This document shows, one piece after another, positions 31,659 to 37,108 of a DNA stretch of 37,108 bases (positions are counted from its first letter, which is position 1; each line of letters starts with the position of its first letter). Source of the stretch: Lachnospiraceae bacterium (GTDB lineage: Bacteria > Bacillota > Clostridia > Lachnospirales > Lachnospiraceae); NCBI GenBank assembly GCA_017544285.1, contig JAFYEL010000067.1, positions 1 to 37,108 of the forward strand, given 5' to 3'. Under the pieces are notes generated by a model, which saw only the letters and a list, made by a program, of their open reading frames with translations, made no database searches and had not been told where the DNA came from. The position numbers and the translations under genes are program-made.

Positions 31659-33221
31659 ATGTCATATCAGGCTTTATACAGAAAATTCCGTCCCGCCACC
31701 TTCGACGAGGTCAGGGGGCAGGACGCCATAGTGACCACACTCAGAAACCAGATCAAAAATGACAGAATGGCTCACGCCTATCTGTTCTGCGGCACCAGAG
31801 GCACGGGAAAGACTTCCATTGCAAAGCTCTTTGCAAAGGCTGTGAACTGTGAGAATCCCAGGGATGGCAGCCCCTGCGGTCAGTGTGCTTCATGCAGGGC
31901 AATTGCGGCGGGAGCATCTCTCAATGTCGTGGAAATGGACGCCGCATCAAACAACGGCGTGGAGGATGTACGCAAGATCGTGGACGAGGTGAGCTATTCG
32001 CCCACCGATGCCCGGTTCAGGATATACATCATCGACGAGGTTCACATGCTTTCCACGGCTGCTTTTAATGCGCTGCTTAAGACCCTGGAGGAGCCGCCTT
32101 CCTACGTCATTTTCATACTGGCCACCACAGAGGTTCACAAGATCCCCATCACCATCCTGTCCAGATGCCAGAGATACGATTTCCGGCGGCTGGATATCGC
32201 CACCATGACGGAAAGGATGAGGGAGCTGGTGGACAGCGAGGGTGTAGCCGTAGAGGAGAAGGCCCTTTCCTACATTGCCAGGTGCGCCGACGGCTCCATG
32301 CGAGACGCCCTTTCGCTGCTGGATCAGTGCATAGCCTTTAACCTGGGGCAGGAGCTCACCTACGACAAGACCCTTGAGGTCCTGGGTGCGGTGGATGTTT
32401 CGGTTTTCTCGAAGCTGCTGGGGTTCATTCTTTCCCGGGATGTGACGGGGGCCGTTCATCTGCTTGAGGATGCGGTTATGAAGGGCCGTGAGCTTTCGCA
32501 GTTCGTGGTGGACTTCATTGGATATCTGCGCAATCTTATGCTGGTGAAATCCTCCGAAGATATAGATGATGTGGTAAATGTCTCAACGGAGCACAGGCAG
32601 CTCCTTAAGGAAGAGGCATCGAGGATAGACGATAACACCCTCATGCGGTTTATCCGGGTGTTCTCTGATCTTTCAAACGACTTAAGGTACAGCTCCCAGA
32701 AAAGGGTGCTTATAGAGATGACCATCATCAGGCTCTGCAGGCCTCAGATGGATACGGATCTGTCCGGTGTGCTTGATCGCATACGGGCCCTGGAGGAAAA
32801 GCTGGAAAAGGGGAATTTCACTGTCGTCGCCCAGCCGGCGGCCGCTGCGGCACCGTCGCAGAGCTTACAGCCGGAGATCCCATCGGTCCCATTGCCCAAG
32901 GCGGTGAGTGACGATATAAAAAAGATCGTTTCCAACAAAAAGGCAGTGGCGAATGAGCTGCCCTCTCCGCTGAGAGAAATGCTGGGGCTGTCCCGGCTTT
33001 CGGTGGAAAACGATGTGCTTCTGGTGGTCTTTGACAATGAGGCAAGCTGCGGCATGTTCAAGCAGCCGGCAAATGCGGAGTTGTTTTCGGCGGCCCTGAA
33101 GAAGCTCACCGGCAAGGAGGTTTCCTTTGACGCAAGGTTTTTGAAAAAGGGAGACGTTTTCGAACATAAATACCCCGATCTTTCGGGAATAGCATATGAA
33201 GTAGAGGTAGTAGAGGAGTAA
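31659..33221 (+). CDS. dnaX: DNA polymerase III subunit gamma/tau
   Basis: This 520-residue clamp-loader ATPase opens the sliding clamp and bridges the replicative polymerases. Visible are Walker A GTRGTGKT (45-52), the zinc cysteines at 64, 73, 76 and 79 (VNCENPRDGSPCGQCASC), Walker B IYIIDEVH with Asp126 region, and sensor LSRCQRYDF. Domain III spans to about residue 370. A variable Ala/Pro/Gln linker (380-410) and a short C-terminal tau-like region follow. At codons 420-422 (ATA AAA AAG) the gene contains the slippery heptamer used for -1 frameshifting in Escherichia coli dnaX. It precedes the YbaB/EbfC and recR genes, the classical order. Confidence 0.97.
   Translation: MSYQALYRKFRPATFDEVRGQDAIVTTLRNQIKNDRMAHAYLFCGTRGTGKTSIAKLFAKAVNCENPRDGSPCGQCASCRAIAAGASLNVVEMDAASNNGVEDVRKIVDEVSYSPTDARFRIYIIDEVHMLSTAAFNALLKTLEEPPSYVIFILATTEVHKIPITILSRCQRYDFRRLDIATMTERMRELVDSEGVAVEEKALSYIARCADGSMRDALSLLDQCIAFNLGQELTYDKTLEVLGAVDVSVFSKLLGFILSRDVTGAVHLLEDAVMKGRELSQFVVDFIGYLRNLMLVKSSEDIDDVVNVSTEHRQLLKEEASRIDDNTLMRFIRVFSDLSNDLRYSSQKRVLIEMTIIRLCRPQMDTDLSGVLDRIRALEEKLEKGNFTVVAQPAAAAAPSQSLQPEIPSVPLPKAVSDDIKKIVSNKKAVANELPSPLREMLGLSRLSVENDVLLVVFDNEASCGMFKQPANAELFSAALKKLTGKEVSFDARFLKKGDVFEHKYPDLSGIAYEVEVVEE
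32903..32956 (+). promoter_or_regulatory. Candidate programmed -1 frameshift site in dnaX
   Basis: The heptamer A AAA AAG at 32918-32924 is in the correct phase (ATA AAA AAG). A Shine-Dalgarno-like GGTGAG (32903-32908) lies 9 bases upstream. After a -1 shift the next codons read DRFQQKGSGE and then TGA (32954-32956), giving a product of about 432 residues in place of 520. The downstream hairpins are weak (for example GGCAG/CTGCC at 32942-32962). Confidence 0.4.
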
Positions 33222-33224
33222 AAA

Positions 33225-33584
33225 ATGGCAAAAAGAGGCGGATTCCCGGGCGGTATGCCCGGAAACATGAACAATCTTATGAAGCAGGCTCAGCGCATGC
33301 AGCGTCAGATGGAGGAAAACCAGAAGGAGCTTGAGGAGAAGGAATTCACCGCAGCAGCCGGAGGCGGAGCCGTTGAGGTAACCGTTACCGGAAAGCGCGA
33401 GGTGACAAAGGTAAAGCTCTCCGAGGAAGCGGTAGATCCTGATGATATCGAGACTCTGGAAGATATGATAGTTGCAGCGGTAAATGCGGCACTTTCCCAG
33501 GTGGATGAGGCAGCCAGTGCATCCATGGGCAAGCTGGCAGGCGGACTCGGGGGCCTTGGAGGCCTCAGCGGACTGGGACTTTGA
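33225..33584 (+). CDS. YbaB/EbfC family nucleoid-associated protein
   Basis: This small 119-residue DNA-binding protein forms dimers that coat DNA. It has the family pattern: a glycine-rich start, the helix NNLMKQAQRMQRQMEENQKELEEKEFTA, then the strand-rich core GGGAVEVTVTGKREVTKVKLSEE and a C-terminal helix with a Gly/Leu-rich tail (LAGGLGGLGGLSGLGL). It lies 3 bases after dnaX and 12 bases before recR. That conserved order suggests a role linked to replication or repair, but the precise function in this group is not known. Confidence 0.95.
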   Translation: MAKRGGFPGGMPGNMNNLMKQAQRMQRQMEENQKELEEKEFTAAAGGGAVEVTVTGKREVTKVKLSEEAVDPDDIETLEDMIVAAVNAALSQVDEAASASMGKLAGGLGGLGGLSGLGL

Positions 33585-33596
33585 TCCCCGGGTAAG

Positions 33597-34193
33597 ATGG
33601 ATTTATACAGCGGTTATATCAACAATTTGATAGAGGAGCTTTCGGCTCTCCCCGGAATAGGCACGAAGAGTGCCCAGAGGCTGGCATTTTATCTCATAAA
33701 CCAGCCCAAAGAATCGGTTGAAAGGCTGGCATCGGCCATGACAGAGGCCAAGGCCCAGGTAAGGTACTGCAGCGAGTGCTTCACTCTCACGGACAGGGAC
33801 AAGTGTCCCATCTGTGCAAACGAGAACAGGGACCACCGGACAATCATGGTGGTGGAGAACTCCAGGGATCTGGCGGCCTACGAAAAAACCGGCAAGTACA
33901 ACGGTGTATACCATGTGCTCCACGGGGCTATTTCCCCCATGCTTGGAATAGGTCCCGGGGATATCAGGCTTAAGGAGCTGATAGAGAGGCTTCAGCACGA
34001 TGTGGACGAGGTTATAATAGCCACCAACTCATCCCTTGAGGGTGAGACTACGGCCATGTACATCAGCAAGCTTATCAAACCCTCAGGTATAAAGGTGAGC
34101 AGGATCGCCAGCGGAGTCCCCGTGGGAGGCGATCTGGAAAATATAGACGAAATGACATTGCTAAGAGCATTGGAGGGAAGGGTAGAATTATGA
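33597..34193 (+). CDS. recR: Recombination protein RecR
   Basis: This 198-residue protein works with RecO and RecF to load RecA at single-strand gaps. It has the helix-hairpin-helix ALPGIGTKSAQRLAFYL (about 17-33), a zinc finger with cysteines at 58, 61, 70 and 73 (YCSECFTLTDRDKCPIC), and a Toprim domain (IMVVENSRDLAAYEKTGKYNG, ATNSSLEGETTAMYI). The length is standard. The ribosome site before the ATG is weak. The stop overlaps the start of galM by ATGA, an unusual pairing of a repair gene with a sugar-metabolism gene. Confidence 0.97.
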   Translation: MDLYSGYINNLIEELSALPGIGTKSAQRLAFYLINQPKESVERLASAMTEAKAQVRYCSECFTLTDRDKCPICANENRDHRTIMVVENSRDLAAYEKTGKYNGVYHVLHGAISPMLGIGPGDIRLKELIERLQHDVDEVIIATNSSLEGETTAMYISKLIKPSGIKVSRIASGVPVGGDLENIDEMTLLRALEGRVEL

Positions 34194-35236
34194 GTATCAG
34201 TGTAAAGGAATTCGGGGTCACTCCCGAGGGCAGGGTGATAAAGGCTTTCACCCTTTCAAACGCAAACGGGATCGAGGCCACCGTCATAGAGCGGGGCGCC
34301 ACCCTGATCTCCGTTATGGTTCCCGATAAAAACGGAAAGAAAGAGGATGTGGTCCTGGGCTTTGACAACCTTGAGCAGTATCTTGAGAACGGGCCCTTTT
34401 TCGGAGCCACCGTGGGCAGGAGCGCCAACCGTGTTGCCGGTGCAAAGGTTGAGATCGGCGGAAAGACCTATGACCTTGATGTAAACGACGGCCCCAACAA
34501 TCTTCACACCAGCTTTAAGAACGGATTCCACAAGAGGGACTGGGAGGCTCAGGCAGAGGAAAACAACAACGCTGTGGTCTTTTTCATAGAGGAAGAGGAT
34601 GGGGCCACAGGCTTTCCCGGAAAGCTGAATGTTACGGTGACCTACAGGCTCACTGAGGAAAACGAGCTTCTGATCGCCTATCATGCGGTGACGGACAAAG
34701 AGACCATCATCAATTGCACCAACCACGCATACTTTAATCTTGCGGGTCATAGTGCGGGAAATGTAAAGGACCAGATCATCAGGATAAACGCTTCCAGATA
34801 CATTCCGGTGGTGAAGGGAGCCATCCCCACGGGAGAGTGGGCCGATGTTGAGGGCACGCCCTTCGATCTGAGAAAGGATATCAGGATCGGCGAGCATGTG
34901 GATGACGACAACGAGCAGCTGCATCTGGTCGGTGGTTATGACCACACCTTCTGCATAGACAATGCGGACCACACCATGAGAGAAGCGGCTGTGGCCTTCG
35001 ATCCGGTTTCCGGCAGAAAGCTGACGGTGCTGACGGATCTTCCCGGAGTGCAGTTTTACACCGCAAACAATATGGAGCCCTGCACCGGAAAGGATGGGGC
35101 TAAATATGATAAGCGGGACGGCTTCTGTCTCGAGACGGGTTATTTCCCCAACAGCGCAAACGAAAAGAATTTTGAAAGGCCCATATTCGGACCTGATAAA
35201 GAATATAAAACATCTACAATATATAAGTTCAACTAA
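34190..35236 (+). CDS. galM: Aldose 1-epimerase (galactose mutarotase)
   Basis: This 348-residue beta-sandwich enzyme interconverts the alpha and beta anomers of galactose or glucose ahead of the Leloir pathway or glycolysis. FFGATVGRSANRVAGAK, NDGPNNLHTS with its His, NHAYFNLAGH with the catalytic His, YDHTFCID and ETGYFPNSANEKNF with the catalytic Glu all fit the family. The length is normal. No galK, galT or galE is beside it. It is coupled to recR by an ATGA overlap and followed after 12 bases by ackA. Confidence 0.93.
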   Translation: MSISVKEFGVTPEGRVIKAFTLSNANGIEATVIERGATLISVMVPDKNGKKEDVVLGFDNLEQYLENGPFFGATVGRSANRVAGAKVEIGGKTYDLDVNDGPNNLHTSFKNGFHKRDWEAQAEENNNAVVFFIEEEDGATGFPGKLNVTVTYRLTEENELLIAYHAVTDKETIINCTNHAYFNLAGHSAGNVKDQIIRINASRYIPVVKGAIPTGEWADVEGTPFDLRKDIRIGEHVDDDNEQLHLVGGYDHTFCIDNADHTMREAAVAFDPVSGRKLTVLTDLPGVQFYTANNMEPCTGKDGAKYDKRDGFCLETGYFPNSANEKNFERPIFGPDKEYKTSTIYKFN

Positions 35237-35248
35237 GGAGGTATTTCA

Positions 35249-36442
35249 ATGAACGTACTTGTTATCAACTGTGGCAGCTCGTCGCTTAAGTATCAGCTCA
35301 TCGACAGCGAAAGCGAGAAGGTGCTGGCAAAGGGTCTGTGTGAGAGGATAGGCATCGAGGGAAGCTGCATCACCCACACACCCGAGGGCGGTGAAAAGAC
35401 CACCACGGAGAGCCCCATGCCCACCCATACAGAGGCTGTTAAGCTGGTTATAGAGAAGCTTACGGATGAGAAGGTGGGAGTTATCGGTTCTCTTTCCGAG
35501 ATCGGTGCCGTTGGCCACAGAGTGGTACACGGAGGCGAGAAGTTCGCAGAAGCCGTTGTTATCGACGATGCGGTCATCAAGGCTATCGAGGAGTGCAACG
35601 ATCTTGCTCCCCTTCACAATCCCGCAAACCTTATCGGTATCCACTCATGTCAGGAGCTTATGCCCGGCGTGCCCATGGTGGCAGTGTTTGACACCGCTTT
35701 CCATCAGACCATGCCCAAGAAGGCTTATCTTTACGGTATACCCTATGAGTACTATGAGAAGTACAAGATCCGCCGTTACGGCTTCCACGGCACCAGCCAT
35801 GACTATGTGAGCAAGCGTGCCGCCGAGATCCTCGGAAAGAAGAGAGAGGATCTTAAGATAATCGTATGCCACCTCGGAAACGGTACATCCATTTCGGCAG
35901 TAGATCACGGCAAGTGTGTTGATACCTCCATGGGTCTCACACCCCTTGAGGGCCTTATCATGGGAACCCGTTCCGGCGACCTGGATCCCGCCATCGTAAG
36001 CTTCCTGGCTGCAAAGGAAGGCCTTGATGCAGCCGGCGTGATTGATGTTCTCAACAAGAAGTCGGGTGTGCTGGGACTTTCCGGCGGTGTTTCCTCTGAT
36101 TTCAGGGATGTTGGAGCAGCCGCAGACAGCGGCAATGATGTGGCAGCCACCGCTCTTGACGCATATGCTTACAGGGTTGCAAAGTATATCGGATCCTATG
36201 CGGCAGGCATGAACGGCGTTGATGTTATCGCATTTACCGCAGGTGTCGGCGAGAATGATTTCAAGGTAAGGGCTATGGTTTCTTCATACCTCGGTTATCT
36301 TGGAGCCGCCATCGACGATGAAAAGAACAAGATCCGCGGCGAGGAGACCGAGCTTTCCACCGCTGATTCCAGGGTTAAGCTTCTTCTGGTTCCCACCAAT
36401 GAGGAGCTGGCTATCGCAAGGGAGACCGTAAGGCTTGTATAA
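35249..36442 (+). CDS. ackA: Acetate kinase
   Basis: This 397-residue enzyme turns acetyl phosphate and ADP into acetate and ATP, the main energy-yielding end step of anaerobic sugar fermentation. [72 protein letters not shown] and FTAGVGEND are all present at the expected places. A strong AAGGAGG lies 7 bases before the ATG and codon use is highly biased, indicating high expression. A weak promoter (TTGAAA 35172-35177, 17 bases, GATAAA) may sit at the end of galM. The partner pta is not adjacent. No clear terminator follows before the tRNA promoter. Confidence 0.97.
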   Translation: MNVLVINCGSSSLKYQLIDSESEKVLAKGLCERIGIEGSCITHTPEGGEKTTTESPMPTHTEAVKLVIEKLTDEKVGVIGSLSEIGAVGHRVVHGGEKFAEAVVIDDAVIKAIEECNDLAPLHNPANLIGIHSCQELMPGVPMVAVFDTAFHQTMPKKAYLYGIPYEYYEKYKIRRYGFHGTSHDYVSKRAAEILGKKREDLKIIVCHLGNGTSISAVDHGKCVDTSMGLTPLEGLIMGTRSGDLDPAIVSFLAAKEGLDAAGVIDVLNKKSGVLGLSGGVSSDFRDVGAAADSGNDVAATALDAYAYRVAKYIGSYAAGMNGVDVIAFTAGVGENDFKVRAMVSSYLGYLGAAIDDEKNKIRGEETELSTADSRVKLLLVPTNEELAIARETVRLV

Positions 36443-36477
36443 GGCAGAGCGGCCCCAAATAAAATTAAAAAAAGTGC

Positions 36478-36506
36478 TTGCATTGTTTTTGATTATGTGA
36501 TATATT
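36478..36506 (+). promoter_or_regulatory. tRNA-Lys promoter
   Basis: TTGCAT (36478-36483), 17 bases, TATATT (36501-36506). A small hairpin follows in the leader, GCGTTGC-GATT-GCAACGC (36514-36531), just before the tRNA. Confidence 0.7.
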
Positions 36507-36539
36507 AGTCAATGCGTTGCGATTGCAACGCGTTGATAA

Positions 36540-36612
36540 GCGCCTCTAGCTCAGCTGGCAGAGCACCTGACTCTTAATCAGGGTGTCCAGGGTTCGAACC
36601 CCTGGAGGCGCA
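36540..36612 (+). tRNA. tRNA-Lys (anticodon CTT)
   Basis: A complete 73-base cloverleaf: acceptor GCGCCTC (36540-36546) pairs with GAGGCGC (36605-36611), discriminator A. The D arm is GCTC...GAGC, the anticodon stem CCTGA/TCAGG with loop CTCTTAA gives anticodon CTT, and the T arm is CAGGG-TTCGAAC-CCCTG. The CCA end is not encoded. Confidence 0.96.
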
Positions 36613-36617
36613 TTTAG

Positions 36618-36652
36618 AACCCGGAATCCTTCAAAATGATTTCGGGTTTTTG
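36618..36652 (+). terminator. Rho-independent terminator after tRNA-Lys
   Basis: AACCCGGAATC (36618-36628) pairs with GATTTCGGGTT (36638-36648) with one G-T wobble, and the second arm runs into TTTTT. It ends the tRNA-Lys transcript. Confidence 0.85.
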
Positions 36653-36715
36653 TGTAAATTGAGAAGTGTTATTTCGCGAGGCGCGAGTGTGTATTAATAA
36701 TTAAAAAGCAAAAAA

Positions 36716-36759
36716 CGAGGTGTGGCTCAGTTTGGTAGAGCGCTACGTTCGGGACGTTG
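36716..36759 (+). pseudogene. 5' part of a broken tRNA-Pro
   Basis: These 44 bases match the 5' part of the intact tRNA-Pro at 36798 at 37 of 44 positions, from the acceptor 5' strand through the D arm and the whole anticodon arm (loop TTCGGGA identical). The match stops exactly at the end of the anticodon stem. No T arm or acceptor 3' strand follows; in their place is an unrelated hairpin, TGCGCT-AGG-AGCGCA. Most differences are transitions, as expected of decay. Confidence 0.8.
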
Positions 36760-36797
36760 CGCTAGGAGCGCACTTTACAACTTCATATTTTCAACAT

Positions 36798-36871
36798 CGG
36801 GGCGTGGCTCAGCTTGGTAGAGCGCGGCGTTCGGGACGCCGAGGTCGCAGGTTCAAATCCTGTCGCCCCGA
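36798..36871 (+). tRNA. tRNA-Pro (anticodon CGG)
   Basis: A complete 74-base cloverleaf: acceptor CGGGGCG pairs with CGCCCCG (36864-36870), discriminator A. The D arm is GCTC...GAGC, the anticodon arm CGGCG-TTCGGGA-CGCCG gives CGG, and the T arm is GCAGG-TTCAAAT-CCTGT with a G-T pair. A run of T's follows. The gene has a broken 5' copy upstream and an integrase gene aimed at its 3' end, so it is a likely integration site. Confidence 0.95.
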
Positions 36872-36884
36872 TTTTTTATTGCCG

Positions 36885-36904
36885 TTTTCTACCTTTTTTC
36901 TACC
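36885..36904 (+). repeat. Two TTTTCTACC direct repeats near the integrase
   Basis: TTTTCTACC occurs at 36885-36893 and again at 36896-36904, start to start 11 bases apart, about one helical turn. They lie between the tRNA-Pro 3' end and the integrase stop. Closely phased repeats like these can be recombinase arm-binding sites; that is inference only. Confidence 0.35.
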
Positions 36905-36968
36905 CATTTCAGTTTATTCCCGGAATAATCCATGAAATGCTCTCTATAAACCTTATTTAATTGTCGAG

Positions 36969-37108
36969 TTACTGGTCGGTATAATCCTTAAGCGGAATGA
37001 TACCGTTCATTTTGTCCGAGATCTCTCTCTTAGCTTCTTTGTCCTTAACCTTGGCGTAAATCCTCAAGGTCGTATCGATATCCTTGTGTCCTACCCACTT
37101 CTGAATGC
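36969..37108 (-). CDS. Tyrosine recombinase / integrase, C-terminal end only
   Basis: On the minus strand a frame enters from the right edge and ends with TAA at 36969-36971. Its 45 visible residues begin IQKWVGHKDIDTTLRIYAKV and end with NGIIPLKDYTDQ. GH followed by TT and a tyrosine in RIYAKV is the C-terminal active-site pattern of phage-type integrases: the GH histidine and the nucleophilic Tyr. Such enzymes insert phages and conjugative elements into tRNA genes. Here the gene's 3' end is 97 bases from the tRNA-Pro 3' end, the usual arrangement at one end of an integrated element. The rest of the gene and element lie outside the window. Confidence 0.88.
   Translation of the reverse strand, partial: IQKWVGHKDIDTTLRIYAKVKDKEAKREISDKMNGIIPLKDYTDQ

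Noticed and set aside
36720-36935. A 71-codon plus-strand ORF
   Set aside because: It runs through the broken and intact tRNA-Pro genes, and its protein text is just translated tRNA sequence.

Overview
The window looks like chromosome of a Gram-positive anaerobe of the Clostridia, most likely Lachnospiraceae. The reasons are a glutamate synthase / glutamine synthetase / ANTAR-regulator operon, a long Firmicutes-type SRP RNA with an Alu domain, strong AGGAGG ribosome binding sites, sigma-A promoters with extended -10 boxes, an acetate kinase, and a secreted papain-like protease carrying many copies of a repeat I associate with that family. No species can be named from the sequence alone.

Layout. 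(1) 1-5140: nitrogen assimilation operon, gltB (5' end outside the window), gltD, a short divergent glutamine synthetase and an ANTAR antiterminator, ending in inverted repeats. (2) 5200-9942: a promoter, a dynamin-like GTPase, a two-sensor diguanylate cyclase and a membrane acyltransferase, all overlapping. (3) 9983-11176: a DUF4349 lipoprotein, followed by a 250-base gap that appears to encode a small structured RNA. (4) 11429-21542: a tightly packed set of five genes, namely a cytosolic GH13 amylase, a 1507-residue secreted C1 protease with about eleven tandem repeats, an unusual membrane-bound WecG/TagA fusion, a GT4 and a GT2 glycosyltransferase. It looks like a surface-glycan / surface-protein unit. 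(5) 21545-25708: an 8-oxoguanine glycosylase on the minus strand, an XRE regulator, and an MBOAT plus SGNH pair that probably O-acylates an extracellular polymer. (6) 25849-27507: a chemoreceptor. (7) 27560-30529: SRP RNA, then a membrane-anchored GH3 hexosaminidase and an unknown membrane-anchored protein. (8) 30581-36442: pfk, dnaX, the YbaB/EbfC gene, recR, galM and ackA, closely spaced. (9) 36478-37108: tRNA-Lys, a broken tRNA-Pro copy, an intact tRNA-Pro and the C-terminal end of a tyrosine recombinase pointing at it. The last part is probably the edge of an integrated element that continues to the right.

The most unusual items are the WecG fusion (a polyprenyl-glycosylphosphotransferase-like membrane/nucleotide-binding half joined to a different catalytic domain), the unknown RNA at about 11249-11370, a candidate programmed -1 frameshift in dnaX, the glutamine synthetase with substituted active-site arginines next to an ANTAR protein without a phospho-acceptor, the mixed-type phosphofructokinase signature, and the tRNA-Pro scar next to the integrase. 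I see no CRISPR array, no insertion sequence and no complete prophage.
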